From NCBI GenBank assembly GCA_964596185.1, contig CAZQUE010000002.1:62001-126000 (forward strand): DNA of 64,000 bases. Reading direction: 5' to 3'. How positions within the stretch are numbered: position 1 is the stretch's first letter; each line of letters starts with the position of its first letter. The translations under genes were made by a program, and so were the position numbers. The stretch is from DYKG01 sp964596185. GTDB taxonomy: Bacteria; Muiribacteriota; Ozemobacteria; Ozemobacterales; Ozemobacteraceae. The notes under the pieces are model-generated. The model made no database searches. It was not told the origin of the DNA and saw only the letters and a program-made list of their open reading frames with translations. This document shows, in pieces, positions 32,021 through 41,217 of the stretch.

Positions 32021-32914
32021 TTAACTGGGCTGTTGGAAAAGCTTGTGCATCAGGGCGAAAACTTCAGTGCCGACATCCTCGAGAAGGTAATGGCCGGCGT
32101 GAAAGCTATGTGCTTCGGCTTTGGGAAATCGCTTTTTCCATTCCTGGTAGAAGTGGCGGGTAAAAACGAAATCCTTGCGCCCGAAACAAATCAGCATCGG
32201 CTTTTCACTCAGGCTGGCCAGGCCGTTTTCGATTCTCAGTAATTCATCATAAGATGGATCCTGCGGCACGAGCGGAATATCCTGAACGAACCTGGTTGTG
32301 GCGATACGGTTGGCCGGACTGTCGTAAGGGGCGGTAAACCCTTCGCGAACTTTGGGAGACAAGCCCTTTATCGCACAGGTGTAACTGGCGATCACAGAAA
32401 ATGCATTGAATGTTTGATTGAAATTCGCGCCAAGATCGGTGTTGCGAAACATCCATATCGGCCAGGGGAATGGACAGCCGGCGGGCAGTCGAAACGCACC
32501 AGTGTTCATGACAATCAGACGTTTGATTTTATCGGGGTGACGGGTTGCATAACCCATGCCGATGGCTCCGCCCCAGTCATGTACCGCCAGATTGATCGGT
32601 TTTTCAAGTTTAAGGCCTTCAAGTAATGCTTCAAGGTTATCGACATGTTCGGCAAGTTTGTAGCCGAAATCGTCGAGGCCAGGTTTGTCGGACAGGCCGC
32701 AACCGATGTGGTCGGGGGCAATGGTACGCATGCTGGAACTGAATTCGCGAATCATATCGCGATAAAGAAACGACCAGGATGGGTTGCCATGAACCATTAC
32801 CAATGGTTCTCCACTGCCTTCATCGACAAAATGTTGTTTCAAACCGTTCTGGTGCGTGAAAAAATTCTCTTTGAAAGGATACAGATCTGCAAAGCGGTTA
32901 CGATCGAAAGCCAT
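32021..32914 (-). CDS. oleB: OleB, beta-lactone decarboxylase (alpha/beta hydrolase, haloalkane-dehalogenase-like)
   Basis: 297 residues. Alpha/beta hydrolase fold with HGNPSW oxyanion motif (about 42-47), PDHIGCGLSDKP (about 67-78), nucleophile Asp113 in VHDWGGAIGMG and the C-terminal histidine in FHAGHYLLEDVG. Asp instead of Ser as nucleophile is the dehalogenase/OleB arrangement. By family knowledge OleB converts the OleC beta-lactone to the cis-olefin with loss of CO2. The ATG directly follows the oleA stop codon (TAAATG), so the two are translationally coupled. Confidence 0.92.
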   Translation of the reverse strand: MAFDRNRFADLYPFKENFFTHQNGLKQHFVDEGSGEPLVMVHGNPSWSFLYRDMIREFSSSMRTIAPDHIGCGLSDKPGLDDFGYKLAEHVDNLEALLEGLKLEKPINLAVHDWGGAIGMGYATRHPDKIKRLIVMNTGAFRLPAGCPFPWPIWMFRNTDLGANFNQTFNAFSVIASYTCAIKGLSPKVREGFTAPYDSPANRIATTRFVQDIPLVPQDPSYDELLRIENGLASLSEKPMLICFGRKDFVFTRHFYQEWKKRFPKAEAHSFHAGHYLLEDVGTEVFALMHKLFQQPS

Positions 32915-33955
32915 TTACCACTCCCATCCCAGCATCATACTGTTGAGACCACTGCCGATGCCGATGAAGCCTACTTTCTGTTTTTTTTCTAAAAATCCGC
33001 GTTCTTGGGCAATTGCTGCGGTAACGGGCAAAGAAACCGTGCCCATATTGCCGAGAAAAGAAAATGTGCTGAAATCTTTTTCGATACCTAGCCCGAGATT
33101 GTTTAAAATTGCGTCACGATTCGCGCTGGCAACCTGATGGGAGATTATTCGGTCAAGTTCCTCCGGGGTCCAGCCCATTTCTCTGAAGAATGCAGCGCCG
33201 ACTTTGCGAATCAAATCGCCGCCGTGGCGCAACATGCCGATAGCGTTGGTTTCCATCATTTGCGGGGCCCGGGCTGGAATCCGCTGATCGGCTCCCCAGC
33301 GACACATCCGGTGATGCTCTGGTGCTGACATGGTAACACCGCCGAGAAGACGCGGGCCTTTGTGTCCGTATGAACCATCAGAAAGAACAACGCCAACTGC
33401 CCCTGAGCCTCCGGTCATGGTTGCCAGAGCTTGTTTGAAGAATTCCATCGAGCCTTCTTCGAGCATGCGCTGAATCATGACTTGAGTGATTTCACGAGCT
33501 GTTTCGCAGGCGACGACGAGGCCGGCTTTTATCTGGCCAAGCTCGATGCGGTTGGCAATGTCAATAATGCCGTTCATTACTCCGAGACAGGCATTGGAAA
33601 TATCCTGAATGAAAGTTTCAGCCTGTACCTTGAGCTCGGCACCAACATGGCAGGCAGTAGCCGGTTCATAATTATCACGGCAAACGCCACAATAAACGAC
33701 TGCGCCAATATCTTCGACGGGAATATCAGTTTCTGCCATGGCTCTTTTCGCAGCCTTGGCTGCTTCAACCGCGTTGATGTGCCCGGGATTCCACCAGCGT
33801 CGCTCGCGGATTCCGGTCAATGCCTCAAGCTGCCCGGGTTGAAGGTACAGTTTGCGGTACAGTGGTGCAAGCTGTTCTTCGATCCAGGTCGAAGTGATTA
33901 CATTCTGTGGCAGCTCATAGCCAATGGCTTCAAGAAAGACTCGGGTGAATTTCAT
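32915..33955 (-). CDS. oleA: OleA, head-to-head acyl condensing enzyme (thiolase superfamily)
   Basis: 346 residues. KASIII/thiolase-like fold; nucleophile Cys123 in SNACLGVMNG, His273 in IISHQVASANRD, and Asn in FLGNMGTVSLP complete the Cys-His-Asn set. Glu97 lies 26 residues before the Cys, the spacing of the catalytic glutamate known in OleA, which separates it from plain FabH. N-terminal GIRERRWW is also typical. It condenses two activated acyl chains into a 2-alkyl-3-ketoacid. Starts 35 nt after the pfaC stop in the same direction, the key link between the polyunsaturated synthase and the olefin enzymes. Confidence 0.93.
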   Translation of the reverse strand: MKFTRVFLEAIGYELPQNVITSTWIEEQLAPLYRKLYLQPGQLEALTGIRERRWWNPGHINAVEAAKAAKRAMAETDIPVEDIGAVVYCGVCRDNYEPATACHVGAELKVQAETFIQDISNACLGVMNGIIDIANRIELGQIKAGLVVACETAREITQVMIQRMLEEGSMEFFKQALATMTGGSGAVGVVLSDGSYGHKGPRLLGGVTMSAPEHHRMCRWGADQRIPARAPQMMETNAIGMLRHGGDLIRKVGAAFFREMGWTPEELDRIISHQVASANRDAILNNLGLGIEKDFSTFSFLGNMGTVSLPVTAAIAQERGFLEKKQKVGFIGIGSGLNSMMLGWEW

Positions 33956-33990
33956 AGTTAAACCTGTTCAGTCGAAAAAGAATAACAGAC

Positions 33991-36900
33991 TTAACTTTTA
34001 ATATCAACCTTTAGCGCAAAATCTTTCATGCTGTAGATAATGCGCCCGTCAACCTTCAAAAAGCCGTCGGCAACTATAAGATGCTCCTGATCATCGATGC
34101 GGGTGATGCAGGCATCCACGGTCACGAGATCATCTTTCGGAATAACCTGACCACGATAAGACCAGGTATGTTTCATGCCAATCGCCATCGGTTCGAAGTT
34201 ACAGCGGCGTTGTGAAAGCTCGTTGCCCCAGCGATCAATGGCTACGGCCTTGAGTAGCTGCAAAAATGACTCCAGGCCCAGGGAACCCGGAATAACCGGA
34301 TCCTGATAAAAGTGGGCTTTGAAGAACCAATCAGCGGGATTCACTTTTTTACTGCCGCGTATGAAACCGAGTCGGGCTGGGCCACCGTCGGCAATGTACA
34401 TTTCTATGCGATCGAGCATTTTATAGGCTTTGCCGGGCATGATCAATCCGTTAAACTCGTCGAGTTGATCTTCTTCAGGCAGGAAAGGCGCATGATCGCC
34501 AAATGGCAACTGGCGGGCCCGCGATTTTTCGCTGGAATCGGGTTCATAAAGCTCAACGCCGCGGAGGCCAACCTGATTTGCCAAAGCTTCTACCGAGAAA
34601 AAGCCGAAGGTGGTATCGCCTTCATAGACTTTGCGGCCCTGACGGGACACAACGAATTTGAAAGACTGAATCAGCATTCCTGCAGAATTTGCCGCTTTAG
34701 TTGAGTAAACATCAGCAGTCAGCGTGCCGGTGCCGGTGTGTACATCTTCATAAAGCGTGGCAGTGCCGTCCAGGTTACGATAATGAAGTTCTTTGTCATT
34801 GGTGAAAGCCGAGCCCATGAAGCAGGAATACCAGCCGCAAACCTGCAGTGGGAACTCGAGCAAAACCGAAAACGGAATGCTGCTTTGCCGGTTGGCTTTG
34901 AAATACCAGGCGTCGGGTCTGATGTCGAATTGGCCCTGAACATGTCCGCCGGTCTTAATTTTGAGAAACTCTGCTTCAACCGCAGTGATGCGATCTACGA
35001 ACAGGTAGGGCGGGTTGGGCAGACGCGCCAGAAAACGCTCTGAATCAAATGGTTTGAACTGTTCGCCGAAGCACACCGAAGGTCGGCCGATGGCGTACTC
35101 AAGAATCTGCTGGCCGGTGTAAATGGCTGGAAGGATTTCCGGATCGATGGCGTTTGCAGCTGGCAGTGAAGGCGTTTCAATTCGGGCAGACAGTGTTGAT
35201 CCCGACTGGGTGGCGTTTTGGTCAGCCCAGATTTTTTCGATCATATCGCGACTGGCTCCGGAAAGGCGAATGCTCATGTCGAGAACCTGAACTATGCGGT
35301 TGCCGTCGGCAAACATCAGGGCATCGGCGATGGCGTATGGTTCGGGGCCATATCCGAGCTCTTTGATTGAAATTTCATATAGAGCTTTTTTAACTCCGGG
35401 AATGACCTGACCGCGGCAGCGAAGCTGGCTTTGTATTTCCAGAACCGGTTCGAAGGCGGCGATTTCAGCATCTACTACCCAGCCCATGCGCATGAGGAAA
35501 ACGCGTAATGACTGCATACATGATTCATACATAAGAGTGCCGGGCATAACCGGGTCATCGCAGAAATGCTGGGTAAGAAACCAGGCATCCTGGGGAATGT
35601 CGATTTCCGCTTTGATCTGGCCAAGCCCGAATCTTCCACCGTGCGGCGAAATTTCGGTGATGCGGTCAATCATTTTCATGCGCCCATCAGGAAGGGTTTG
35701 CGGGCTGATCATGATACCGGTGAAAGCACCGCCGAAAGCGGCACCAAGGTCGCCGCGGCGCAGGGCATCGAGTTCCAGATCGCCGAAAGACTCGGTGACC
35801 ATTGGGGGTAAAAGCTCGCGACCGGGCAGGTCTGGGCGCGGATCAGGTCTGATATCATCGGCGGTCAGAACTATACCCTTGCCGTCTGCAAGCTGTTTGT
35901 CGGTGAAAAAGCCGGCGCAGCCATTGCGCATGGTAATAAGATGTCTGCCATCAATGCTGCCATCGAATTCAAAGAAAAACAGATAGGTATCAGCCTGCCT
36001 GATAAAGCGATCGACGCGGATGTCATAATGAATTGTGTCGCCGGGACGGGGCAGGGGGCCATGAAAGGTGACTACTGCATCGAGCAGGCGGTATTTGGCG
36101 ATGCCTTTGGTTTTAAAATCAATTCCCAGCCAGCCCGAAAGGAAAAGATCGGCCTGACCGGCTTCTACTGCCAGCCCGGTCGGCATGCAGTCATTGTCTA
36201 GATACCAGGTGTTAGGATAAACGTCATGTTCGGTAATGACGCGGCCTTTGCCAAGTGAGCCTTTTTCGCCTTCGATCAGGGTAATGCGATCGACGAAGTT
36301 CAGGGGGATGTCGGGGAGCCGCACTCTGGTCGGATGCGTGTCGATAGGTGCGAAAAATTCGCCGAGTGCTTTGCCGATTTGGCCGGTGGCGAATTCCATC
36401 GAAAGTTTCTGGTCGAGAATTAGCGGCCCAGAGTATGGCCGTGGCATCTGCTGGCTCCGACTGTATTTATAAACCGGCTGCAGAGGTGCGATTTGTTGCG
36501 GGGTGGCTGGTTGGGCCGGATAAGTAGCGCTCGGTATAGCTGCTGAAGCTGAGTTAAAATCTGAACTGGAGACAGGAGCTGAAATGGTAGTGGAAGTCAG
36601 GGGCTGAGCAAGAATTTCTGCGATGTCCTGTTCGCTGAGTCCCTGTAGGGTTGCAAGTTGCTTTTCGAGCAGGGCGGTTTGAGCACTGGCCAATCGGTTA
36701 CTGAAGCGCAAAAAGGCATCGTGGGCGCGGGCGGTTGCTTGCTGTGAGGCAAGCCAGCCGCTGATTAAAGTTGATTCGGCAGTTACCCCAGACTCTGTGC
36801 CAAGTTTACTGTACTGGCCGGCAGGTGCTGATGTAATAGTATCTGCTGCTATCGCGGCGGTGATCATAGTTTTTTGCCGGGGTTTTTGAGGCGGTATGAC

Positions 36901-39900
36901 CTGAGTGCCGGAATTAAGCCCTGCGGAGCTCTGCTTGAGCTTGGTGTCCGTGGAGAGCGTTCGGGCGGCAAGTTCGGCGAAGTCGATTCGGTTGCCGACT
37001 GGAACGATAATCTGGCGCGGTGAATCTTTCACCGAAGAAATGCCCAATGCGCTGGTTCTGAAAAGTGGTGAAAAGTCGATTTTGACACGTTGCGCCGCAA
37101 GATTTGCGATAAAGCGCACCATAGAGCTGTTTTGATTTTGCCCGAAAAGCATGGCTGAGCGGGCAAAGTGCTGGCGATTGCCGAGAACACTGGTGATCAT
37201 GCGTGACATCGAACTGCGCGGGCCGAGTTCCAGGAATACGCGTGCGCCGTTTTCCCAGGCAGTTTCGACACAGCGGGGAAAGTTAATGCGACCGATGCAT
37301 TGTGCTTCAATTGAATCGGCTGAAACATCTCTTTCTGGCTGAATCACGGTTCCGAGCCCGCTACTGATGAAAGTCATGCCATCCGGTGGGTGGCAATCAT
37401 AAAGGTGCAGGGCGCGATATTGGTCGGCAACCGGCAATGCCGCCGGGCAATGCACTGAAGAAACGCCGTCGAGTGGAAAGAAAGCCTTGCCGATCTTTTT
37501 GACGAGAGCTTCAACCTGTGGGCGGTTTCCACCAATAACGCATTCACTGGCGGTGTTTTCAATCAACACATAGGTCTGGGGAAAGTCGCTGATGATCTTT
37601 TCAACTTCAGCAGCGGGGCAATGGATAACGCCGAGCGCCCAATCGATTCTGGCTTCGGGGCCAAGGCCCCAGTGCTTTCGCGCTGAATTGTAATTGCCGA
37701 TCAAATCAGTGGTAAAAAGCTGTGAACGACGCATGCGTCGAACCATTTCATCGCGCTCTCGCCAGGTGCGAGTTGCAAAATTACCGGCAGTCTCGCCTAG
37801 ACTGTAACCCATGATTATTTCCGGCTCAACGCCGAAATTTCGAACGATATCGCTGATCAACGCACAGGTTGATACATGGGAAAAAACCAGCGAATTGTGA
37901 TCATCGATCAAATCGAGCATTGCAAGTTCTTCCCAGTTTTGTGGCCAGCTCAAGCGCCAGGGAACGATGCGTTTTGGAGCGAACTGGGCGGCGAGCAGTT
38001 CATATTGGCGGTCGAGATTGCGTAGATGCTCAGGCCAGGTAAGCCCAAGATCGCAGCCCATTCCAAGAAAATGATTGCCGGAGCCGGGAAAAACGAAAGC
38101 TATTTTCCCGGTTTTGCCGACGGGATTCGGATCGAAGAATACCCGGTCATTGACTTCCGGGCCTGGTGAGATTGCCTTATCGGCCTGGCGATTGAGATGG
38201 TCGATGGCAAACGACGCTCTTTTATGCAGGTCGTTGAAGTTGTCGGCGACTATGGCTACCGCCAACCTGGATTGAGGATTTCTGCGGGTCTGCTGCCAGT
38301 AATTGGCGGCGAGAGTGTTGATGTTCTCGTCCTGAAGGTTTTTCAGCGCAGAAAGCTTTTCGCGCAATTCGCAGGCATCGTCGCCTTCGACTAAAAAAGG
38401 CATTTCGTCGGGCTGCCCGACGGGGAAAATGCGCTCGTGGTCGTAGACGGCCGATACGTTGGGGGCAGTGTCCTTTTCGTATTCGGTCAGAACCACATGA
38501 TAAAAAGAGCCGTCAAGACCGGTTGAATTAACAGCGGCAAGCCTTGGGCCGGCAACGCGGTTGCGCAGCCAGTATTGCGGTCGTGAGGGAGTGAAAAAGA
38601 AATCTTCGCGCTGGCTAAGTGCTTCGATAGGTCTTTCGAGGCCGGGCATTGCCGGGAGAACCTGCTGGTAGATTGCCGTTGTGGCACGGGCGAGGGAAAA
38701 CAAACCAGCGGCAGCGCCGGTATGCCCGGTAACAGTTTTTACGCTGGCCAGAGCGCAGAGTTGATCGTTGTTTTGAAAGGTCTGTTGCTGGTCTTTGCTC
38801 TTAAAAAATTCGGCAAAAGAAGTTGCTTCAATTTTGTCTTGGGCAGGGCAACCAGTGCCGGAGGCTTCGAGAAGGCCGAGGTTTTCCGGGTTCAGCTGTG
38901 ATTCTCGCCAGGCGTCAGCCATGGCTCGTTTATTTGCCGAAATTGCGGCAGCGGGATCCTGGTCGATGCTGCGCGAGGCTTTGCCAATTCCCTTGACTAC
39001 TGCGAGAATACGATCATTATCTTTTTCTGCATCACTAAGGCGCTTCAACAAGAGAGCAACAGCGCCTTCGCCGATGACTGTGCCGGTTGAATCTTCACTA
39101 AAAGGCTTAAAATCTCCATTGCGACTGTATGGACGTAAGCGGTCGGTTACGAGCAGATTGCGCAGATCGCCGGCCATTTCGACGGCGCCTACCAGGCAAA
39201 GATCGGTTTCCTGACGCTGCAGGCTTCTTATGGCCGCCTCAAAAGCTGCCAGACCTGAATTCTCAGCGGCAGAAAAAGTGTGTGACGGACCGCCACACTG
39301 ATACTCTCGGGCAATGCGGCTGGCAACGATTCCGCCAAGGGCTCCGACCGTGCGCGGATGGTTCAGAGGCGGGGTAAGCGCATCTTTTAAGGCTTCGGCG
39401 TTTGTGGTTTCAATGTTGAGATCCTGCAGGTCGCGCTTGAGCGACCAGCGTGTTGCAAAATTAGTACTGTCGAGGTCGAGGTTTATGCCCATGAAGACGC
39501 CCTGACGCAGGTTGGAGGGGCGTGGGCTTTTTAGGCTATGCCAGGCATCTTCAACGGTCATCAGCATCAACAATTGTTGTGGCAGAATCTGGGGTATTTC
39601 ATTTGGACTGATCTTGAAGCGTCCAAACGGAATTTTTAAATCATTGATATAAGCGCCTTTTTTAACCCAACCCGGAACATTGGCCAGACTATGACGATTG
39701 GCTCCGTTATCTGCACCGAGACTTTCACCTTTGAGCAACGCCTGTTGTAGTCGATAAAAGTCGGCAGTGTCGCCGGCTCTGGCTGCAAGGGCAACAATAG
39801 CGATCTCTTCTGGTTCATGCTCTTCTTTGCTAGATTCAGTAGTTCCTGGCTGATATTCTTCAAGAAGAACATGAGCATCGATCCCGCCAAAACCAAAAGC

Positions 39901-41217
39901 GCTGAGGGCGCAACGACGTGGTTGACCGGGTTGAGCCGGTTGCCAGTCGCGAACCGAACGCAGGACTGTAAATGGCGAATTGGTCATGTCCATTGCCGGA
40001 TCCGGAGTTTTGAAATTGGCAGTTGGCGGCAGCTTGGCGTTTTTTAAGGCAAAAATAAGCTTCATCAGGCCGGCCGCTCCGGCTCCTGTCAGCAGATGGC
40101 CAACGTTTGATTTAACCGAGCCAATCACACAAGCATCGCGTCGGTCATCATATTGTTGCCAGAGTTTTCGCAAACTGTCGAACTCGACAGCATCGCCTTT
40201 GGGGGTTCCGGTTCCATGACATTCGACAAGTTGAACCTGATCAGGCTGCCAGCCGGCCTGACGATAGGCCGAATGCATTGCCCGCAGCTGACCTTCTGAG
40301 TCAGGAGCCAAGAGGCTGCCACCAACGTCGTTGGCCAGACCGATGCCGCGAATTACTGCATGAATGGTGTCTCCGGCAGAAATGGCGTCTTCAAGTCGCT
40401 TAAGAACGAAAAGACCCGCACCCTCTCCGACGATCAGGCCGTCGGCGTCGGCGTCGAATGGCCGGCAGATGCCCTTGGCCGAAAGGGCGCGCAACTGGGA
40501 AAAACCCATTTGCGTAAACTGGGAGGATGGTCGAGAAACTCCGCCGGTAAGCACCGCGTCGGCCCGACGAGCGTTGAGCTCTTCACAGGCCAGTTTGATC
40601 GCGTAAAGAGAAGAGGCGCAGGCAGCATCGAGAGTGAAACAGCCGCCGCCGATACCAAGGGCCGCTGCGAGCAGGCCGGCGGGAAGCTCGGCAGAAAGGC
40701 GGTTACGTGGCTCGATTTGGAGCGCTTTTTCCAGGTCGAGGGAAGTCTTTTTCAGAACAGTTTGCAGGCCGTGCTGATAAAGTTTGCGGGTGATTTCAGA
40801 AGTGCTGTCGGTCGGTAAAACGATATTGGCGAGAATGACCTGAACCCTGTTTAAGTCGAGTTTGTCACGTCGGGTTGAAAAGAAAGCATCGCGTCCTGCC
40901 TGGAGGGTAATTTTGAAAAGCGGATCCAGCCGATCGATGAGATCCTGGGGCAAATTTATCCCGGAGTAGTTCTGTGGTATATTTCTTATGGCGCAACAGT
41001 TCGGCGACAGCACAGAATCGGGCCGACCCGGGGTTGGATGATGAAATTTTTCAGCATCTTCGGGCCAGCGGCCGTCAGGAACCTTTGCAACAGCACTCTT
41101 TCCTTCTTCAATCATCTTCCAGAACTGATCAAGGTTGTCAGCTCCGGGGAAAATACCACCAATTCCAGTTACAGCAATGGCCAGAGGTTGGTTCTGGCAG
41201 GACGCGGTCTTTGTCAT
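33991..41217 (-). CDS. pfaC: PfaC-type polyunsaturated fatty acid synthase subunit: KS-CLF-AT-4 hotdog DH segments
   Basis: 2408 residues. KS about 10-450 with active Cys (TLDAACASSLYA), HGTGTPKGD and SNVGHLLTGAG. Chain-length factor about 455-920: the Cys position reads SAAENSG and the first His motif reads ASGTGCP, so it is inactive as a KS. Acyltransferase about 1030-1370: FVFPGSGNHFLGMG and GYSLGE with Ser near 1138. Ala/Thr/Gln-rich linker with a helical patch to about 1585. Then two pairs of FabA-like hotdog segments: in each pair the first lacks the catalytic His (DNDCMPTG, KANRQSS) and the second keeps it (QHFCDDPVMPG near 1886, AHFYQDPVIPG near 2302). No enoyl reductase and no AGPAT at the C-terminus. 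The ATG overlaps the pfaA stop (ATGA). Confidence 0.92.
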   Translation of the reverse strand: MTKTASCQNQPLAIAVTGIGGIFPGADNLDQFWKMIEEGKSAVAKVPDGRWPEDAEKFHHPTPGRPDSVLSPNCCAIRNIPQNYSGINLPQDLIDRLDPLFKITLQAGRDAFFSTRRDKLDLNRVQVILANIVLPTDSTSEITRKLYQHGLQTVLKKTSLDLEKALQIEPRNRLSAELPAGLLAAALGIGGGCFTLDAACASSLYAIKLACEELNARRADAVLTGGVSRPSSQFTQMGFSQLRALSAKGICRPFDADADGLIVGEGAGLFVLKRLEDAISAGDTIHAVIRGIGLANDVGGSLLAPDSEGQLRAMHSAYRQAGWQPDQVQLVECHGTGTPKGDAVEFDSLRKLWQQYDDRRDACVIGSVKSNVGHLLTGAGAAGLMKLIFALKNAKLPPTANFKTPDPAMDMTNSPFTVLRSVRDWQPAQPGQPRRCALSAFGFGGIDAHVLLEEYQPGTTESSKEEHEPEEIAIVALAARAGDTADFYRLQQALLKGESLGADNGANRHSLANVPGWVKKGAYINDLKIPFGRFKISPNEIPQILPQQLLMLMTVEDAWHSLKSPRPSNLRQGVFMGINLDLDSTNFATRWSLKRDLQDLNIETTNAEALKDALTPPLNHPRTVGALGGIVASRIAREYQCGGPSHTFSAAENSGLAAFEAAIRSLQRQETDLCLVGAVEMAGDLRNLLVTDRLRPYSRNGDFKPFSEDSTGTVIGEGAVALLLKRLSDAEKDNDRILAVVKGIGKASRSIDQDPAAAISANKRAMADAWRESQLNPENLGLLEASGTGCPAQDKIEATSFAEFFKSKDQQQTFQNNDQLCALASVKTVTGHTGAAAGLFSLARATTAIYQQVLPAMPGLERPIEALSQREDFFFTPSRPQYWLRNRVAGPRLAAVNSTGLDGSFYHVVLTEYEKDTAPNVSAVYDHERIFPVGQPDEMPFLVEGDDACELREKLSALKNLQDENINTLAANYWQQTRRNPQSRLAVAIVADNFNDLHKRASFAIDHLNRQADKAISPGPEVNDRVFFDPNPVGKTGKIAFVFPGSGNHFLGMGCDLGLTWPEHLRNLDRQYELLAAQFAPKRIVPWRLSWPQNWEELAMLDLIDDHNSLVFSHVSTCALISDIVRNFGVEPEIIMGYSLGETAGNFATRTWRERDEMVRRMRRSQLFTTDLIGNYNSARKHWGLGPEARIDWALGVIHCPAAEVEKIISDFPQTYVLIENTASECVIGGNRPQVEALVKKIGKAFFPLDGVSSVHCPAALPVADQYRALHLYDCHPPDGMTFISSGLGTVIQPERDVSADSIEAQCIGRINFPRCVETAWENGARVFLELGPRSSMSRMITSVLGNRQHFARSAMLFGQNQNSSMVRFIANLAAQRVKIDFSPLFRTSALGISSVKDSPRQIIVPVGNRIDFAELAARTLSTDTKLKQSSAGLNSGTQVIPPQKPRQKTMITAAIAADTITSAPAGQYSKLGTESGVTAESTLISGWLASQQATARAHDAFLRFSNRLASAQTALLEKQLATLQGLSEQDIAEILAQPLTSTTISAPVSSSDFNSASAAIPSATYPAQPATPQQIAPLQPVYKYSRSQQMPRPYSGPLILDQKLSMEFATGQIGKALGEFFAPIDTHPTRVRLPDIPLNFVDRITLIEGEKGSLGKGRVITEHDVYPNTWYLDNDCMPTGLAVEAGQADLFLSGWLGIDFKTKGIAKYRLLDAVVTFHGPLPRPGDTIHYDIRVDRFIRQADTYLFFFEFDGSIDGRHLITMRNGCAGFFTDKQLADGKGIVLTADDIRPDPRPDLPGRELLPPMVTESFGDLELDALRRGDLGAAFGGAFTGIMISPQTLPDGRMKMIDRITEISPHGGRFGLGQIKAEIDIPQDAWFLTQHFCDDPVMPGTLMYESCMQSLRVFLMRMGWVVDAEIAAFEPVLEIQSQLRCRGQVIPGVKKALYEISIKELGYGPEPYAIADALMFADGNRIVQVLDMSIRLSGASRDMIEKIWADQNATQSGSTLSARIETPSLPAANAIDPEILPAIYTGQQILEYAIGRPSVCFGEQFKPFDSERFLARLPNPPYLFVDRITAVEAEFLKIKTGGHVQGQFDIRPDAWYFKANRQSSIPFSVLLEFPLQVCGWYSCFMGSAFTNDKELHYRNLDGTATLYEDVHTGTGTLTADVYSTKAANSAGMLIQSFKFVVSRQGRKVYEGDTTFGFFSVEALANQVGLRGVELYEPDSSEKSRARQLPFGDHAPFLPEEDQLDEFNGLIMPGKAYKMLDRIEMYIADGGPARLGFIRGSKKVNPADWFFKAHFYQDPVIPGSLGLESFLQLLKAVAIDRWGNELSQRRCNFEPMAIGMKHTWSYRGQVIPKDDLVTVDACITRIDDQEHLIVADGFLKVDGRIIYSMKDFALKVDIKS

